DNA of 64,000 nt from Protaetiibacter larvae (GCF_008365275.1 NZ_CP043504.1:620001-684000), one strand, 5' to 3'. Counted from the first letter of the stretch, positions 8,282 to 20,994 are shown. Notes: generated from the sequence alone by a model not told the origin. Program-made: numbers and translations.

Positions 8282-9454
8282 GTGATCGTCTCCCACCTCG
8301 AGCTCGCCGACTTCCGCAACTACGAGTCGGCGACGGTCGAGCTCGAACCCGGTCCGAATCTCTTCGTCGGCAGCAACGGGCAGGGCAAGACGAACCTCGT
8401 CGAGTCGATCAACTACCTGGCGACCCTCTCCTCGCACCGGGTCTCCACCGACCAGGCGCTCATCCGGCAGGGGCGGGATGCGGCGATCATCCGCGCGCGC
8501 CTCGAGCACGCGGGGCGCCAGGTGCTCGTCGAGGTGCAGCTCAACCGGCAGGGCGCCAACCGTGCGCAGCTGAATCGTGCGCCGGCGAAGCCCCGGGATC
8601 TCCCCCGCCAGGTGCGCGCGGTCCTCTTCGCCCCCGAGGATCTCGCGCTCGTGCGCGGCGAGCCGTCCGGGCGCCGGCGCTTCCTCGATCAGCTCCTCGT
8701 GCAGCTCACGCCGCGCCTGTCCGGGGTGCTCGCCGACTACGACCGCGTTCTGCGTCAGCGCAACTCGCTGCTCAAGTCGGCGCGCGCGGCGCGCGTCCCG
8801 AGTTCCGGGCTCTCGACCCTCGAGGTCTGGGACGAACGACTGATCGACTTGGGCTCCGAGATCATCGAGGCCCGGGGTCGGCTCGTCTCGGCGCTGCGCC
8901 CGTTCGTCGGCGAGGCCTACACGGCGATCGCGGGCAGGACGCAGACGGCCGAGCTCGCGAGCGAGTTGTCGATCCTCGGCGCGCAGCCCGATGAGGGCGC
9001 GGAGGTGAGCGAGCAGTCCGTGCGGACCGAGATCGACCGCGCCGAGGCGGTCGCGGCTTTCACCGCGGCCATCGAACGCAATCGTCGCGCCGAGCTGGAA
9101 CGGGGGCTGACGCTCGCCGGGCCGCACCGCGACGACCTGCTGCTGCGCCTCAACGGCCTGCCGGCGCGCGGCTACGCGAGCCACGGCGAATCGTGGTCGT
9201 TCGCGCTCGCACTCCGGCTCGCATCCGCCGCGCTGCTGCGCGCCGAGTCGCCGACGGGGGATCCGGTGCTGATCCTCGACGACGTGTTCGCCGAGCTGGA
9301 CGAGACCCGGCGCGGGCGACTCGCGGACGCGGTGGCCGGCTATGAGCAGGTGCTCATCACCGCGGCGGTCGAGTCGGATGTGCCGCCCGCGCTCGCGGCG
9401 CACACCGTGCGCATCCGCGCCGGACGCATCGTGTCACCCGAGGAGACGACGTGA
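8282..9454 (+). CDS. recF: DNA replication and repair protein RecF
   Basis: A 390-aa SMC-like ATPase. It starts (GTG at 8282) with IVSHLELADFRNYES, then Walker A GSNGQGKTNLVES (about 31-43), and ends with the ABC signature region and Walker B LILDDVFAELD (about 330-340). RecF loads RecA at gaps with RecO/RecR. An upstream in-frame ATG would run into gnd, so GTG at 8282 is preferred. Its stop overlaps the dciA start by 4 bp (GTGA). Confidence 0.97.
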   Translation: MIVSHLELADFRNYESATVELEPGPNLFVGSNGQGKTNLVESINYLATLSSHRVSTDQALIRQGRDAAIIRARLEHAGRQVLVEVQLNRQGANRAQLNRAPAKPRDLPRQVRAVLFAPEDLALVRGEPSGRRRFLDQLLVQLTPRLSGVLADYDRVLRQRNSLLKSARAARVPSSGLSTLEVWDERLIDLGSEIIEARGRLVSALRPFVGEAYTAIAGRTQTAELASELSILGAQPDEGAEVSEQSVRTEIDRAEAVAAFTAAIERNRRAELERGLTLAGPHRDDLLLRLNGLPARGYASHGESWSFALALRLASAALLRAESPTGDPVLILDDVFAELDETRRGRLADAVAGYEQVLITAAVESDVPPALAAHTVRIRAGRIVSPEETT

Positions 9455-9954
9455 CCGAACCCGATGGCCAGGAGCCGGAGCACCTCGCGGTGTACCACCG
9501 GATCCGACGCGTGTTCGGCGACCCCGACGCACGCTCCCCCGACGCCCGGCGCCGCGGGCGCGCCGCGCGCGACGAGGCGACGGTGCCGTACGGAACCGGG
9601 CGCGACCCCCGCGGTCTCGACGACGTCCTCCACACGCTGACCGAATCCATGGGATGGACCTCGCCGCTGGCGAAGTCGACCCTGCTCGTGTCCTGGCCGC
9701 AGCTCATCGGTGCGGAGGTCGCCGCGCACACCGAGCCGGTGTCGGTCGAGGAGGGTCTGCTGACGGTGCGCTGCGACTCGACGGCGTGGGCTCAGCAGTT
9801 GCGCTCGATGCGTACGGCGGTGCTCGCGAAGATCGCGGAGGCGCACCCGGGAGCGGGCATCGAGTCGGTGCGGTTCATCGGACCGGACACCCCCTCCTGG
9901 AAACGCGGCCCTCGCGCGATTCCAGGGCGCGGCCCGCGCGATACTTACGGCTGA
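9451..9954 (+). CDS. dciA: DciA-like helicase-loading protein (DUF721)
   Basis: A 167-aa DUF721 protein. A variable, charged N-terminus (1-50) precedes the domain LDDVLHTLTESMGWTSPLAK, then WPQLIGAEVAAHTEPVSV and GLLTVRCDSTAWAQQLRSM. DciA proteins load the replicative helicase DnaB in bacteria lacking DnaC/DnaI. The gene sits between recF and gyrB, its standard actinobacterial location, and overlaps recF by 4 bp. GTG start. Confidence 0.9.
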   Translation: MTEPDGQEPEHLAVYHRIRRVFGDPDARSPDARRRGRAARDEATVPYGTGRDPRGLDDVLHTLTESMGWTSPLAKSTLLVSWPQLIGAEVAAHTEPVSVEEGLLTVRCDSTAWAQQLRSMRTAVLAKIAEAHPGAGIESVRFIGPDTPSWKRGPRAIPGRGPRDTYG

Positions 9955-10029
9955 GACGGCAAAAGAGGTCGACGCGACCGGAAAAGGCGCTCAGAGAGGC
10001 GATTCTGCAGGTTTCGGGCACGGCGCTGA

Positions 10030-12093
<2,064 letters not shown>

Positions 12094-12095
12094 CC

Positions 12096-12140
12096 GGTGG
12101 TCTCGAGGAACGTCGCCTGCGGCGGCGCTCCTCGACCACC
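12096..12140 (+). repeat. palindromic repeat family D, copy 1
   Basis: GGTGGTC at the left pairs with GACCACC at the right, and TCGAGGA pairs with TCCTCGA inside, with a GC-rich centre. It begins just after the gyrB stop. A shortened relative occurs at 43650-43677. Confidence 0.6.
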
Positions 12141-12196
12141 TCAGCCCCGAGCACGACCCCCGCTGATCGAGTAGCCGCCCAAGCGCACAACCCCCG

Positions 12197-12231
12197 CTGA
12201 TCGAGTGCCGCATAGCGGCGTATCGAGATCC
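12197..12231 (+). repeat. palindromic repeat family A, copy 6
   Basis: CTGATCGAGTGCCGCATAGCGGC then GTATCGAGATCC, an intact family A unit 18 bp upstream of the gyrA start codon. A degenerate head-only copy (CTGATCGAGTAGCCGCCC) precedes it at about 12162-12180. Their position between gyrB and gyrA could make a processing or attenuation point in the gyrase transcript. Confidence 0.7.
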
Positions 12232-12249
12232 GGACCACGAGAAGGACTC

Positions 12250-14852
<2,603 letters not shown>

Positions 14853-14856
<4 letters not shown>

Positions 14857-15260
14857 GCAGCGTCGCCGAGAAGCTCCAGCGCAAGGAGCACCGTAGCGCC
14901 ACCTCCAAGCAGGTGCGCCTGAAGCTGGTCTACATCGACTTCTGGTCGGTCGTGAAGCTGAGCTTCCTGGTCTGGCTGTGCCTCGGCGTCGTGCTGATCG
15001 TCGCCTCGGTGCTCGTGTGGGTGGTGCTCAACTCGACCGACGTGTTCCACTCGCTCGACCTGCTGCTGCGCGACATCCTCGGCAACGAGAACTTCTCCAT
15101 CACCGACAACTTCGGACTCAGCCAGGTGGTGCTGTTCACCTTCGTCGTCGCGGTGCTCAACACCGTCACCGGAACCATCCTCGGCGCCATCGGCGCGCTG
15201 CTGTACAACCTCAGCGTGCGCTTCACCGGCGGACTGCTCGTCGGGTTCCAGAACAACTGA
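14853..15260 (+). CDS. DUF3566 transmembrane protein
   Basis: A 135-aa membrane protein with a basic N-terminus (1-25), two hydrophobic segments (about 36-58 and 87-112) and a short C-terminus ending [10 protein letters not shown]. This matches the DUF3566 family, conserved directly downstream of gyrA in actinobacteria. The mycobacterial relative has been linked to cell-wall or division functions, but the exact role is not settled. ATG overlaps the gyrA stop (ATGA), so it is translationally coupled to gyrase. Confidence 0.88.
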
Positions 15261-15266
15261 GCGCTT

Positions 15267-15295
15267 TTGCCCCACTCTGAAACGTGGGGTACTGT
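15267..15295 (+). promoter_or_regulatory. predicted tRNA-Ile promoter
   Basis: TTGCCC (15267-15272), 17-bp spacer, TACTGT (15290-15295), 33 bp upstream of mature tRNA-Ile. The spacer also forms a CCCCAC/GTGGGG hairpin (15270-15289) that could end the gyrA-DUF3566 transcript. Confidence 0.45.
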
Positions 15296-15327
15296 AGGCG
15301 AGGCCGTTCCACGGAGCGGATTCTCAA

Positions 15328-15401
15328 GGGGCTATAGCTCAGGCGGTTAGAGCGCTTCGCTGATAACGAAGAGGTCCCAGGTTCAAGTCCTGGTAGCCCC
15401 A
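15328..15401 (+). tRNA. tRNA-Ile (GAT)
   Basis: A 74-nt cloverleaf. The acceptor stem GGGGCTA pairs with TAGCCCC (15394-15400), anticodon stem CTTCG/CGAAG encloses loop CTGATAA with anticodon GAT, and the T-arm is CCAGG-TTCAAGT-CCTGG. The discriminator is A; the following CC are genomic but the full CCA is not encoded. Confidence 0.97.
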
Positions 15402-15522
15402 CCGTGTTTCTTTGCACCGCGATAATCCGCGGCGCGTCGCTCCGCGACCGGCACGAGCGCGGTCGCGCCGGTCGCTGTGGAGACTTCTCGACGTCGGCCT
15501 CCGTGCGGCTCTCCCGCTCCTG

Positions 15523-15595
15523 CTGATCGAGTGCCGCCGAAGGCGGTGTATCGCTCCTGCTGATCGAGTGCCGCCGAAGGCGGTGTATCGAGATC
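15523..15595 (+). repeat. palindromic repeat family A, copies 7a and 7b (tandem)
   Basis: Two units with identical cores, CTGATCGAGTGCCGCC-GAA-GGCGGTGTATCG. The first stops at GTATCG (15553) and the second (15560-15595) keeps the full tail GTATCGAGATC. They lie between tRNA-Ile and gltS. The rest of 15402-15620 shows no gene. Confidence 0.8.
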
Positions 15596-15620
15596 TGCGC
15601 GCACCCGCCAGACTGGGCGC

Positions 15621-16994
15621 GTGTTCGGCGAATACGACGATGCCCAGTGGGTGGCGCTCGCGTTCGTGTTCCTCGGGATCGCGCTCATGCTCGCGCTCGT
15701 CGTGCGGCGCTTCGTGCCGTGGCTCGCCGCGCTCTACCTGCCGGTGAGCGTGATCGCCGGGTTCCTCATCCTGCTGCTCGGCCCGCAGCTGCTGGGGGCC
15801 TGGACCGGCGGGCACGGGTTGTTCCCGCAGCAGGCGATCGACGTGCTCGCGCGCCTCCCGGGGCTGCTCATCAACGTCGTGTTCGCCGGGATCATGATCG
15901 GCAAACGCCTGCCATCGGTGCGCGAGATCTGGCAGCAGTCCGCTCCGCACGTGATCCTCGGCAGCGTGTACTCCTTCGGGCAGTTCGCGCTCGGCGCGTT
16001 CGCGGTGGCGCTCGTGCTCGGCCCGCTGTTCGGGCTGCCGGATGCTGCGGCCTCGATCCTGGAACTGTCGTTCGCGGGCGGGCACGGCACGATCGCCGGC
16101 ATGGGCGGCATCCTCGAGAACGCGGGCGCCCCCGAGGTGATCGATCTGGGCCTGGGCCTGGCGACGATCAGCATGGTGACGGGCGTCGTGGGCGGCTCGA
16201 TCCTCGTGAACTACGGGATGCGGTCGCCGCGCATCGAGGTGGCGCGCAAGCATCCGGCGCGCAGCGGCCCGCTGCGCCTGTCGGAGGTGGAGCCGAACGC
16301 CTCCGATGAGCAGACCACCCGCCTCGGTCTCGGTTCGACGGGTCGGGCGTTCGCGGGCATCACGATCGCGGTGGCGATCGGCATCCTGATCCTCGAGCTG
16401 CTGCGGCTGGTGACGGGCGCGTTCGGGTCGGACATCTTCGACGACTTCCCGCTGTTCCCGTTCACGGTGATCGGCGGGTTCCTCGTGCAGCTCGTGCTCA
16501 CCCTCACCCGCACCGAGCGTTATGTGGATCGTCGCTCGGTGAACGACATCACGGGCCTTGCGCTCGATGTGCTCATCGCGGCGGCGATCGGCACGATGTC
16601 GCTTGCGGCGCTCGGCTCCAACATCGTGAGTCTCGTGATCCTCACGGTCATCGCGGTGGCGTGGAGTGTGGTCGGGATGCTGTGGCTGGGTCCGCGGATC
16701 TTCCCGACGCAGTGGTTCGAGCGCTCCATCGCCGACTTCGGGCAGTCGCAGGGCAATGTGGCGACCGGGTTCGTCCTGGCCGACATGGCCGACCCGGAGC
16801 GGCGGACGGTCGCGGCATCCGGGTACGGCTACAAGCAGCTCATCTACGAGCCGCTGCTCGGGGGCGGGCTCATCACGGCGTTCAGCGTGCCGGTGGTGCT
16901 CGCGATCGGACCGCTGTGGTTCGGGGCGGGTGCCGCGGTGATCACGGCGGTGCTCATCCTGTGGGGGATCGCGCGGGTGCGCCACTCCCGCTGA
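15621..16994 (+). CDS. gltS: sodium/glutamate symporter, GltS (ESS) family
   Basis: A 457-aa membrane protein with about ten to twelve hydrophobic segments. The first-half signature ILELSFAGGHGTIAGMGGIL (about 150-169) is the re-entrant GGHGT motif of GltS; the second half repeats the fold around ASGYGYKQLIYEPLLGGGLI. The family takes up glutamate with sodium. Many members are about 400 aa, so this one is longer by a charged loop near 210-235. The start is GTG at 15621. Its TGA stop lies inside the first unit of the adjacent repeat array. Substrate is inferred from the family only. Confidence 0.85.
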   Translation: MFGEYDDAQWVALAFVFLGIALMLALVVRRFVPWLAALYLPVSVIAGFLILLLGPQLLGAWTGGHGLFPQQAIDVLARLPGLLINVVFAGIMIGKRLPSVREIWQQSAPHVILGSVYSFGQFALGAFAVALVLGPLFGLPDAAASILELSFAGGHGTIAGMGGILENAGAPEVIDLGLGLATISMVTGVVGGSILVNYGMRSPRIEVARKHPARSGPLRLSEVEPNASDEQTTRLGLGSTGRAFAGITIAVAIGILILELLRLVTGAFGSDIFDDFPLFPFTVIGGFLVQLVLTLTRTERYVDRRSVNDITGLALDVLIAAAIGTMSLAALGSNIVSLVILTVIAVAWSVVGMLWLGPRIFPTQWFERSIADFGQSQGNVATGFVLADMADPERRTVAASGYGYKQLIYEPLLGGGLITAFSVPVVLAIGPLWFGAGAAVITAVLILWGIARVRHSR

Positions 16995-17131
16995 TCGTGT
17001 AGCCCGCGAAGCGGGCGTCCCCCGCTGATCGAGTAGCCCGCGAAGCGGGCGTCCCCCGCTGATCGAGTAGCCCGCGAAGCGGGCGTCCCCCGCTGATCGA
17101 GTAGCCCGCGAAGCGGGCGTATCGAGATCAC
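16991..17131 (+). repeat. palindromic repeat family A, copy 8: four-unit tandem array of 34 bp
   Basis: Unit starts at 16991, 17025, 17059 and 17093, exactly 34 bp apart. Each reads CTGATCGAGTAGCCCGCG then AAGCGGGCGTCCCC; the first has GTGT for GAGT, and only the last carries the complete tail GTATCGAGATCACC. The array supplies the gltS stop codon and fills the gap between convergent gltS and qor, so it may work as a bidirectional terminator. Confidence 0.9.
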
Positions 17132-17145
17132 CCGCCCCGCCCCCC

Positions 17146-18090
17146 CTACGGCAGCAGCACGATCTTGCCGCGCACCTTTCCGCCCGCGAGCAGTCGGTGG
17201 GCCTCCGCCGCCTGCTCGAGCGGCAGGCTGCGGGCGATCTCGATGTCGAACGCTCCGCGTGCCGCGAGCTCGGCGGCGACGCCCACCGCCTCGTGCCGCC
17301 ACGCCTTCTCCTCGGCGGTCAGCGGGGTCGCGCTGCCGCCCGACCAGGCGCGGATGCCCCAGCCGGGTGCGTCGGCGCCGCGCACGATCGTGCCCACCTG
17401 CTGCGGGTCGGCGACGAGCTCGAGAGATGCCGCGATGGCTTCGTCGGTGCCGGCGGCGTCGAGCACCCGGTCGACCCCCTGCGGTGCGATCGCCCGGACG
17501 CGCTCCGCGAGCCCCGGACCGTACTCGACGGGGATCGCGCCGAGCTGGCGCAGGCGGTCCTGGTTGGCCGGGCCCGCGGTCCCGATGACGGTGGCGCCCC
17601 ACGCGCGCGCGAACTGCACGGCGGCCTGGCCGACCGCACCGGAGGCGGCGTGGACGAGCAGCGTCGTCCCCTGCCCCACGCCGAGCGATTTGAGGCTCTG
17701 GTACGCGGTGCCCGCGGGCACGCCGAGCGCGGCGGCCTGCGCCCAGCTGATGGCGGTCGGCTTGCGGGTGAGGCCGCTCGCCGCGACGATCGCGTGCGTC
17801 GCGTAGGCGCCCCGCACCCCGCTCGCGATCACCTCGTCGCCGACCGCCCACCCCTCGACCCCCGGGCCGACGGCGGCGACGACACCCGAGGCATCCGATC
17901 CGACCCGGCGGGGCGTCGTGATGGGCGTGCTCGCCCGCAGCCCCGCCCGCAGCTTCGCGTCGATCGGATTGACGCCCGCCGCCCGCACCTCGAGCAGCAC
18001 CTCGCCGTCGCCCGGTTCCGGCGTCGCCACCTCGACGAACTCGAGCACCTCCGGTCCGCCGAACTCCGTGTACTGAACGACCCCAGCCAT
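17146..18090 (-). CDS. NADPH:quinone oxidoreductase-like MDR protein
   Basis: A 314-aa medium-chain dehydrogenase/reductase. The N-terminal GroES-like domain shows GEVLLEVRAAGVNPIDAKLR, and the Rossmann domain shows LLVHAASGAVGQAAVQFARA. The zinc-ligand cysteines of alcohol dehydrogenases are absent, which places it among quinone reductase (QOR/zeta-crystallin) proteins using NADPH. The ATG at 18090 is preceded by GGAGG; an ATG four codons earlier lacks a good site. A palindrome GTAGACATGTCTAC lies 25 bp upstream, suggesting repressor control. Real substrate unknown. Confidence 0.85.
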   Translation of the reverse strand: MAGVVQYTEFGGPEVLEFVEVATPEPGDGEVLLEVRAAGVNPIDAKLRAGLRASTPITTPRRVGSDASGVVAAVGPGVEGWAVGDEVIASGVRGAYATHAIVAASGLTRKPTAISWAQAAALGVPAGTAYQSLKSLGVGQGTTLLVHAASGAVGQAAVQFARAWGATVIGTAGPANQDRLRQLGAIPVEYGPGLAERVRAIAPQGVDRVLDAAGTDEAIAASLELVADPQQVGTIVRGADAPGWGIRAWSGGSATPLTAEEKAWRHEAVGVAAELAARGAFDIEIARSLPLEQAAEAHRLLAGGKVRGKIVLLP

Positions 18091-18114
18091 CCCAACCTCC
18101 ATCGCGATGTGTCC

Positions 18115-18128
18115 GTAGACATGTCTAC
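18115..18128. promoter_or_regulatory. candidate operator pair upstream of the quinone reductase
   Basis: A perfect 14-bp palindrome GTAGACATGTCTAC, with a near copy GAAGACATGTCGAC at 18167-18180. The repeat spacing and location in the qor promoter suggest binding of a dimeric repressor, whose gene is not in the window. Confidence 0.4.
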
Positions 18129-18209
18129 GTCACCACAGACCCCTGCGCACGGGTCTCCCGACGCACGAAGACATGTCGACGCGCAACAGCAGGTAGGCTG
18201 GCTGGTCGC

Positions 18210-18282
18210 GGGGCCTTAGCTCAATTGGTAGAGCGCCTGCTTTGCAAGCAGGAGGTCAGGGGTTCGATTCCCCTAGGCTCCA
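18210..18282 (+). tRNA. tRNA-Ala (TGC)
   Basis: A 73-nt cloverleaf: acceptor GGGGCCT/AGGCTCC (one G-T pair), anticodon stem CCTGC/GCAGG around TTTGCAA with anticodon TGC, and T-arm AGGGG-TTCGATT-CCCCT. Discriminator A; CCA not fully encoded. Confidence 0.97.
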
Positions 18283-18349
18283 CTCCTTCCCTCGCGCAGT
18301 TCAGCCACCAGCCCTATCCCGCAGACCCCGACGCGCGTACCGTCGAGGC

Positions 18350-18730
18350 ATGACGAAACTCACGGAGAAACTGGCGGAGCTCGTTCCCTCCTGGGGCGCG
18401 AAGCTGGCGTACGCCGAGAAGACCACGGTGGACGGGGTGGAGATCCTGCCGGTCGCGATCGTCGCCTTCGGCTTCGGCGGTGGCGAGGGCTCGGGCGAGG
18501 TGCCCGAGGGCGGCAAGACGCCCGCAGGCAAGGGTGAGGGCAGCGGTGGGGGTGGCGGCGGCTACGGGGTGCCGATCGGCGCGTACCTCACGGGGCCGGA
18601 CGGGGTGAAGTTCCGCCCCAACACCGTCGCGCTGCTCGTCGCCGCGGTGCCCGTCGTCTCGGCCGTCGGCTGGGGCGTCGCGCAGGTGATCCGCGCCTGC
18701 AAGGGGCGGGGGCGCGGCATCTTCGGCTGA
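18350..18730 (+). CDS. GerW/YtfJ-family small protein
   Basis: A 126-aa protein: MTKLTEKLAELVPSWGAKLA, then VDGVEILPVAIVAFGFGGGEG, a glycine-rich stretch (about residues 45-75), YGVPIGAYLTGPDGVKF and a C-terminal hydrophobic segment with a basic end. This is the order of the Spore_YtfJ (GerW) family, which also occurs widely in non-sporulating actinobacteria; its function there is unknown. The start is ATG at 18350 with GAGG just upstream. It is convergent with the next gene, separated by a repeat A unit. Confidence 0.7.
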   Translation: MTKLTEKLAELVPSWGAKLAYAEKTTVDGVEILPVAIVAFGFGGGEGSGEVPEGGKTPAGKGEGSGGGGGGYGVPIGAYLTGPDGVKFRPNTVALLVAAVPVVSAVGWGVAQVIRACKGRGRGIFG

Positions 18731-18735
18731 CACGC

Positions 18736-18781
18736 CGGTGATCTCTAGACGCGTCCGCCGCGCGGGCGCGTCTCGATCACC
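18736..18781. repeat. palindromic repeat family A, copy 9 (divergent variant)
   Basis: CCGGTGATCTCTAGACGCGTCC, centre GCCGCGCGGGC, GCGTCTCGATCACC. The outer GGTGATC/GATCACC arms are kept, while the inner part differs from other copies. It lies between convergent genes ending at 18730 and 18788. Confidence 0.55.
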
Positions 18782-18787
18782 TTCGGG

Positions 18788-19366
18788 CTAGAACTCGTCC
18801 TCGGCGTCGTCGCCCACATCGATGGAGCCGACGTCGGCCAGGTCCTCGATCCACAGGTCCTCGTCGGCGCGCAGCGTCTGCCAGGCGGCGTACGCGACAC
18901 CCGCCACGGCGACGACGCCGAGGCCGATGAGGATGAAGCCGCCGACGCCGATGCCGCCCTTGGGCGAGGACGCCGGCACCTTCGAGACGACCTTGCCGCC
19001 CGACTTCGCGGCCGAGCGCACCACCTCGCGCACGCGCGGGTCGCGGACCGCCTCGATCACGGCGATCGCCGAGCCGACAGCACCCGAGAGCGCGGGCAGC
19101 ACATCCCCCACGACCTTGTCCTTGACGGCCGAGCCGGCCGTGCGGGCGCCCGCGATACCCGTGGCGACCGCGGGCTGCACCCGATCGGTGTAGACGTCGG
19201 CGATGCGCGGCGCCACCTCCTCACGGGCGAGGGCGGACGCCTGGCGGCTGGCCTCGCGGAGCACGTAGCTGGCGTGGTCGAGCGCGTCGCGCTGCTGCTC
19301 CCACAGCTCCTCCGCCGAGCGCTTGAGCTTCTTCAGTTCCTTCTGACGCGTGCGGGACAGAGCCAT
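18788..19366 (-). CDS. uncharacterised single-pass membrane protein
   Basis: A 192-aa protein I do not recognise by name. It begins MALSRTRQKELKKLKRSAEE with a long charged, probably helical N-terminal region (1-70), an alanine/valine-rich middle (70-130), one clear membrane segment IGVGGFILIGLGVVAVAGVA (about 145-165) and an acidic tail ending GDDAEDEF. The start ATG at 19366 has GGAGG upstream. It is divergent from the cyclophilin gene. A role in the envelope is only a guess from topology; it resembles other small actinobacterial membrane proteins with DNA- or membrane-binding basic ends. Confidence 0.7.
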   Translation of the reverse strand: MALSRTRQKELKKLKRSAEELWEQQRDALDHASYVLREASRQASALAREEVAPRIADVYTDRVQPAVATGIAGARTAGSAVKDKVVGDVLPALSGAVGSAIAVIEAVRDPRVREVVRSAAKSGGKVVSKVPASSPKGGIGVGGFILIGLGVVAVAGVAYAAWQTLRADEDLWIEDLADVGSIDVGDDAEDEF

Positions 19367-19433
19367 GTCGACCTCCGGATGCGGTTCGGCGTACTCCCAT
19401 CCTGCCACGGGGCCCTTGTGAAACAATGGCCGA

Positions 19434-19973
19434 ATGCCACTTCCCACCGCAGTCGCGACCATCCACACCACCCTCGGCGACATCAAGGTCAACCTGTTCG
19501 GCAACCACGCCCCCGTCACGGTCGACAACTTCGTCGGCCTCGCCACGGGCACCAAGGAGTGGCGGCACCCCGGAACCGGCGAGGTCTCCACCACGCCGCT
19601 GTACGACGGCGTCATCTTCCACCGCATCATCAAGGACTTCATGCTGCAGGGCGGCGACCCGCTCGGCCAGGGCATCGGCGGCCCCGGCTACCAGTTCGAC
19701 GACGAGATCCACCCCGAGCTCGCCTTCACCACCCCCTACCTGCTGGCCATGGCGAACGCCGGCAAGCAGGCGGGACGCGGCACCAACGGCTCGCAGTTCT
19801 TCATCACCACCGTCCCCACCGGGTGGCTGACCGGGAAGCACACCATCTTCGGCGAGGTCGCGGATGACGAATCGAAGCGCGTCGTCGACGCCATCGAGGC
19901 GGTGCCGACCGACGGTCGCGACAAGCCGCTCGAGGATGTCGTGATCACCGGCATCGACGTCGAGAACCTGTGA
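19434..19973 (+). CDS. ppiA: peptidyl-prolyl cis-trans isomerase, cyclophilin type
   Basis: A 179-aa single-domain cyclophilin without signal peptide, so cytoplasmic. Catalytic features: [19 protein letters not shown] (about 62-80, catalytic Arg in FHRI), [22 protein letters not shown] (about 115-127) and [13 protein letters not shown]. It speeds proline isomerisation during folding. The place near gyrA and upstream of a rhomboid gene is the same as in mycobacteria and Streptomyces (ppiA). Its TGA overlaps the rhomboid GTG by 4 bp. Confidence 0.96.
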   Translation: MPLPTAVATIHTTLGDIKVNLFGNHAPVTVDNFVGLATGTKEWRHPGTGEVSTTPLYDGVIFHRIIKDFMLQGGDPLGQGIGGPGYQFDDEIHPELAFTTPYLLAMANAGKQAGRGTNGSQFFITTVPTGWLTGKHTIFGEVADDESKRVVDAIEAVPTDGRDKPLEDVVITGIDVENL

Positions 19974-20905
19974 GCTCACCCCGTTTCGGCGAGCAGCTCG
20001 AGGACGACCCCTCGGTCTGCTACCGGCACCCCGATCGGCACAGCTGGGTGCTCTGCCAGCGGTGCGGGCGCACCATCTGCCCGGAGTGCCAGATCCTGGC
20101 GCCCGTCGGGGTGCAGTGCCCGGAGTGCGTGCGCGAGGCGGGGGGCTCCGTGCAGTGGACGAACCCCCACGCGCGCCCCGCCAAGGCCCGTGCCACCCGG
20201 GCGAGCCGCCCGGCGACCCCGAGCTCGGGATTCGCGGGATGGATCACGGGGCTGCTCCGCCCGGGCGGCGAGTCCCCACCGCTGAGCTGGGTGTTCGCGG
20301 GGGTCGCGGTGCTGCTGTGGCTCGTCGGGCTGTTCACGAGCAACCTGCCCGCGCTGTACCTCGGGGCGTTCCCGGATGTCGCCTGGCAGGTGTGGCGCTT
20401 CGTCACCTACGCGTTCACGCTCCCGGCGCAGGCGAGCCTGCAGGGCATCCTGTCGTTCGCGCTCAGCCTGTTCTTCTGGCTGTTGTTCGCCCCGTCGGTG
20501 GAGCGCAGCATCGGGCGCACGCGTTTCCTCACCGTGTTCTTCTCGGCTGCGATCTTCGGGGCGGCCGCGCAGCTCATCTTCGGCGGCGTCGCGCTCGGCT
20601 TGGGCGCCGGCCTGTTCGGTTTGTTCGGCTCGTACGCCGTGCTCATGTGGTCGTACCCGCCGGCGCGCACCCAGATCCTGGTGGTGCTCGCGATCAACGT
20701 GGCGATCAACCTCGCCCTCGGCGGCGGCAGCCTGCCGCTCATCCTCGCGGGTCTCCTGGCGGGCGCCGGGGCGACCTACTTGCTGCAGTTCTACGCGGAT
20801 CGGGCGCGCTCGCATCCGTCGACGCCGTATCTGATCATCGGGGCCGGGGTGGCCGCGCTCGCCGCCGTGGCGGTCGTCGTGAATCTCGGCTACGTGCTGG
20901 CCTGA
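19970..20905 (+). CDS. rhomboid-fold membrane protein with N-terminal zinc finger, catalytic residues missing
   Basis: A 311-aa protein. Residues 17-53 hold a cysteine/histidine-rich finger ([18 protein letters not shown], then CPEC and CPEC). From residue 104 there are six or seven membrane segments in rhomboid order, with WRFVTYAFT (142-150) and a helix like the active-site helix. Active rhomboids have GxSG there and a His in the last helix. Here the sequence is [11 protein letters not shown] (210-220), so Ser is replaced by Gly, and the last helix reads [12 protein letters not shown] (254-265) with Ile where His is expected. It therefore looks like a pseudoprotease. GTG start overlapping ppiA. 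Confidence 0.85.
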   Translation: MSSPRFGEQLEDDPSVCYRHPDRHSWVLCQRCGRTICPECQILAPVGVQCPECVREAGGSVQWTNPHARPAKARATRASRPATPSSGFAGWITGLLRPGGESPPLSWVFAGVAVLLWLVGLFTSNLPALYLGAFPDVAWQVWRFVTYAFTLPAQASLQGILSFALSLFFWLLFAPSVERSIGRTRFLTVFFSAAIFGAAAQLIFGGVALGLGAGLFGLFGSYAVLMWSYPPARTQILVVLAINVAINLALGGGSLPLILAGLLAGAGATYLLQFYADRARSHPSTPYLIIGAGVAALAAVAVVVNLGYVLA

Positions 20906-20926
20906 TTCACCGGGCCGCGGACCGCA

Positions 20927-20957
20927 CTGTCCACAGCCGTGTCCACAGTGTGGACAG
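20927..20957. promoter_or_regulatory. TGTCCACA palindrome cluster
   Basis: CTGTCCACA (20927-20935) and TGTGGACAG (20949-20957) are 9-bp inverted arms; a third TGTCCACA (20940-20947) also pairs with the right arm around a single G. The units differ from the DnaA box TTGTCCACA by one base. The cluster lies between convergent rhomboid and crgA, so it could be a terminator hairpin or a DnaA-binding site. Confidence 0.5.
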
Positions 20958-20994
20958 AATCACACGCGTGTAATTCGGATGGGGAGGCGCGGGG

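Noticed and set aside
16991-17131. Tandem 34-bp repeats as a CRISPR array
   Set aside because: The units are contiguous with no spacers, and no cas genes are present.
18350-18730. Evidence of sporulation from the YtfJ/GerW-like gene
   Set aside because: The family is widespread in non-sporulating actinobacteria and no other sporulation gene is seen here.
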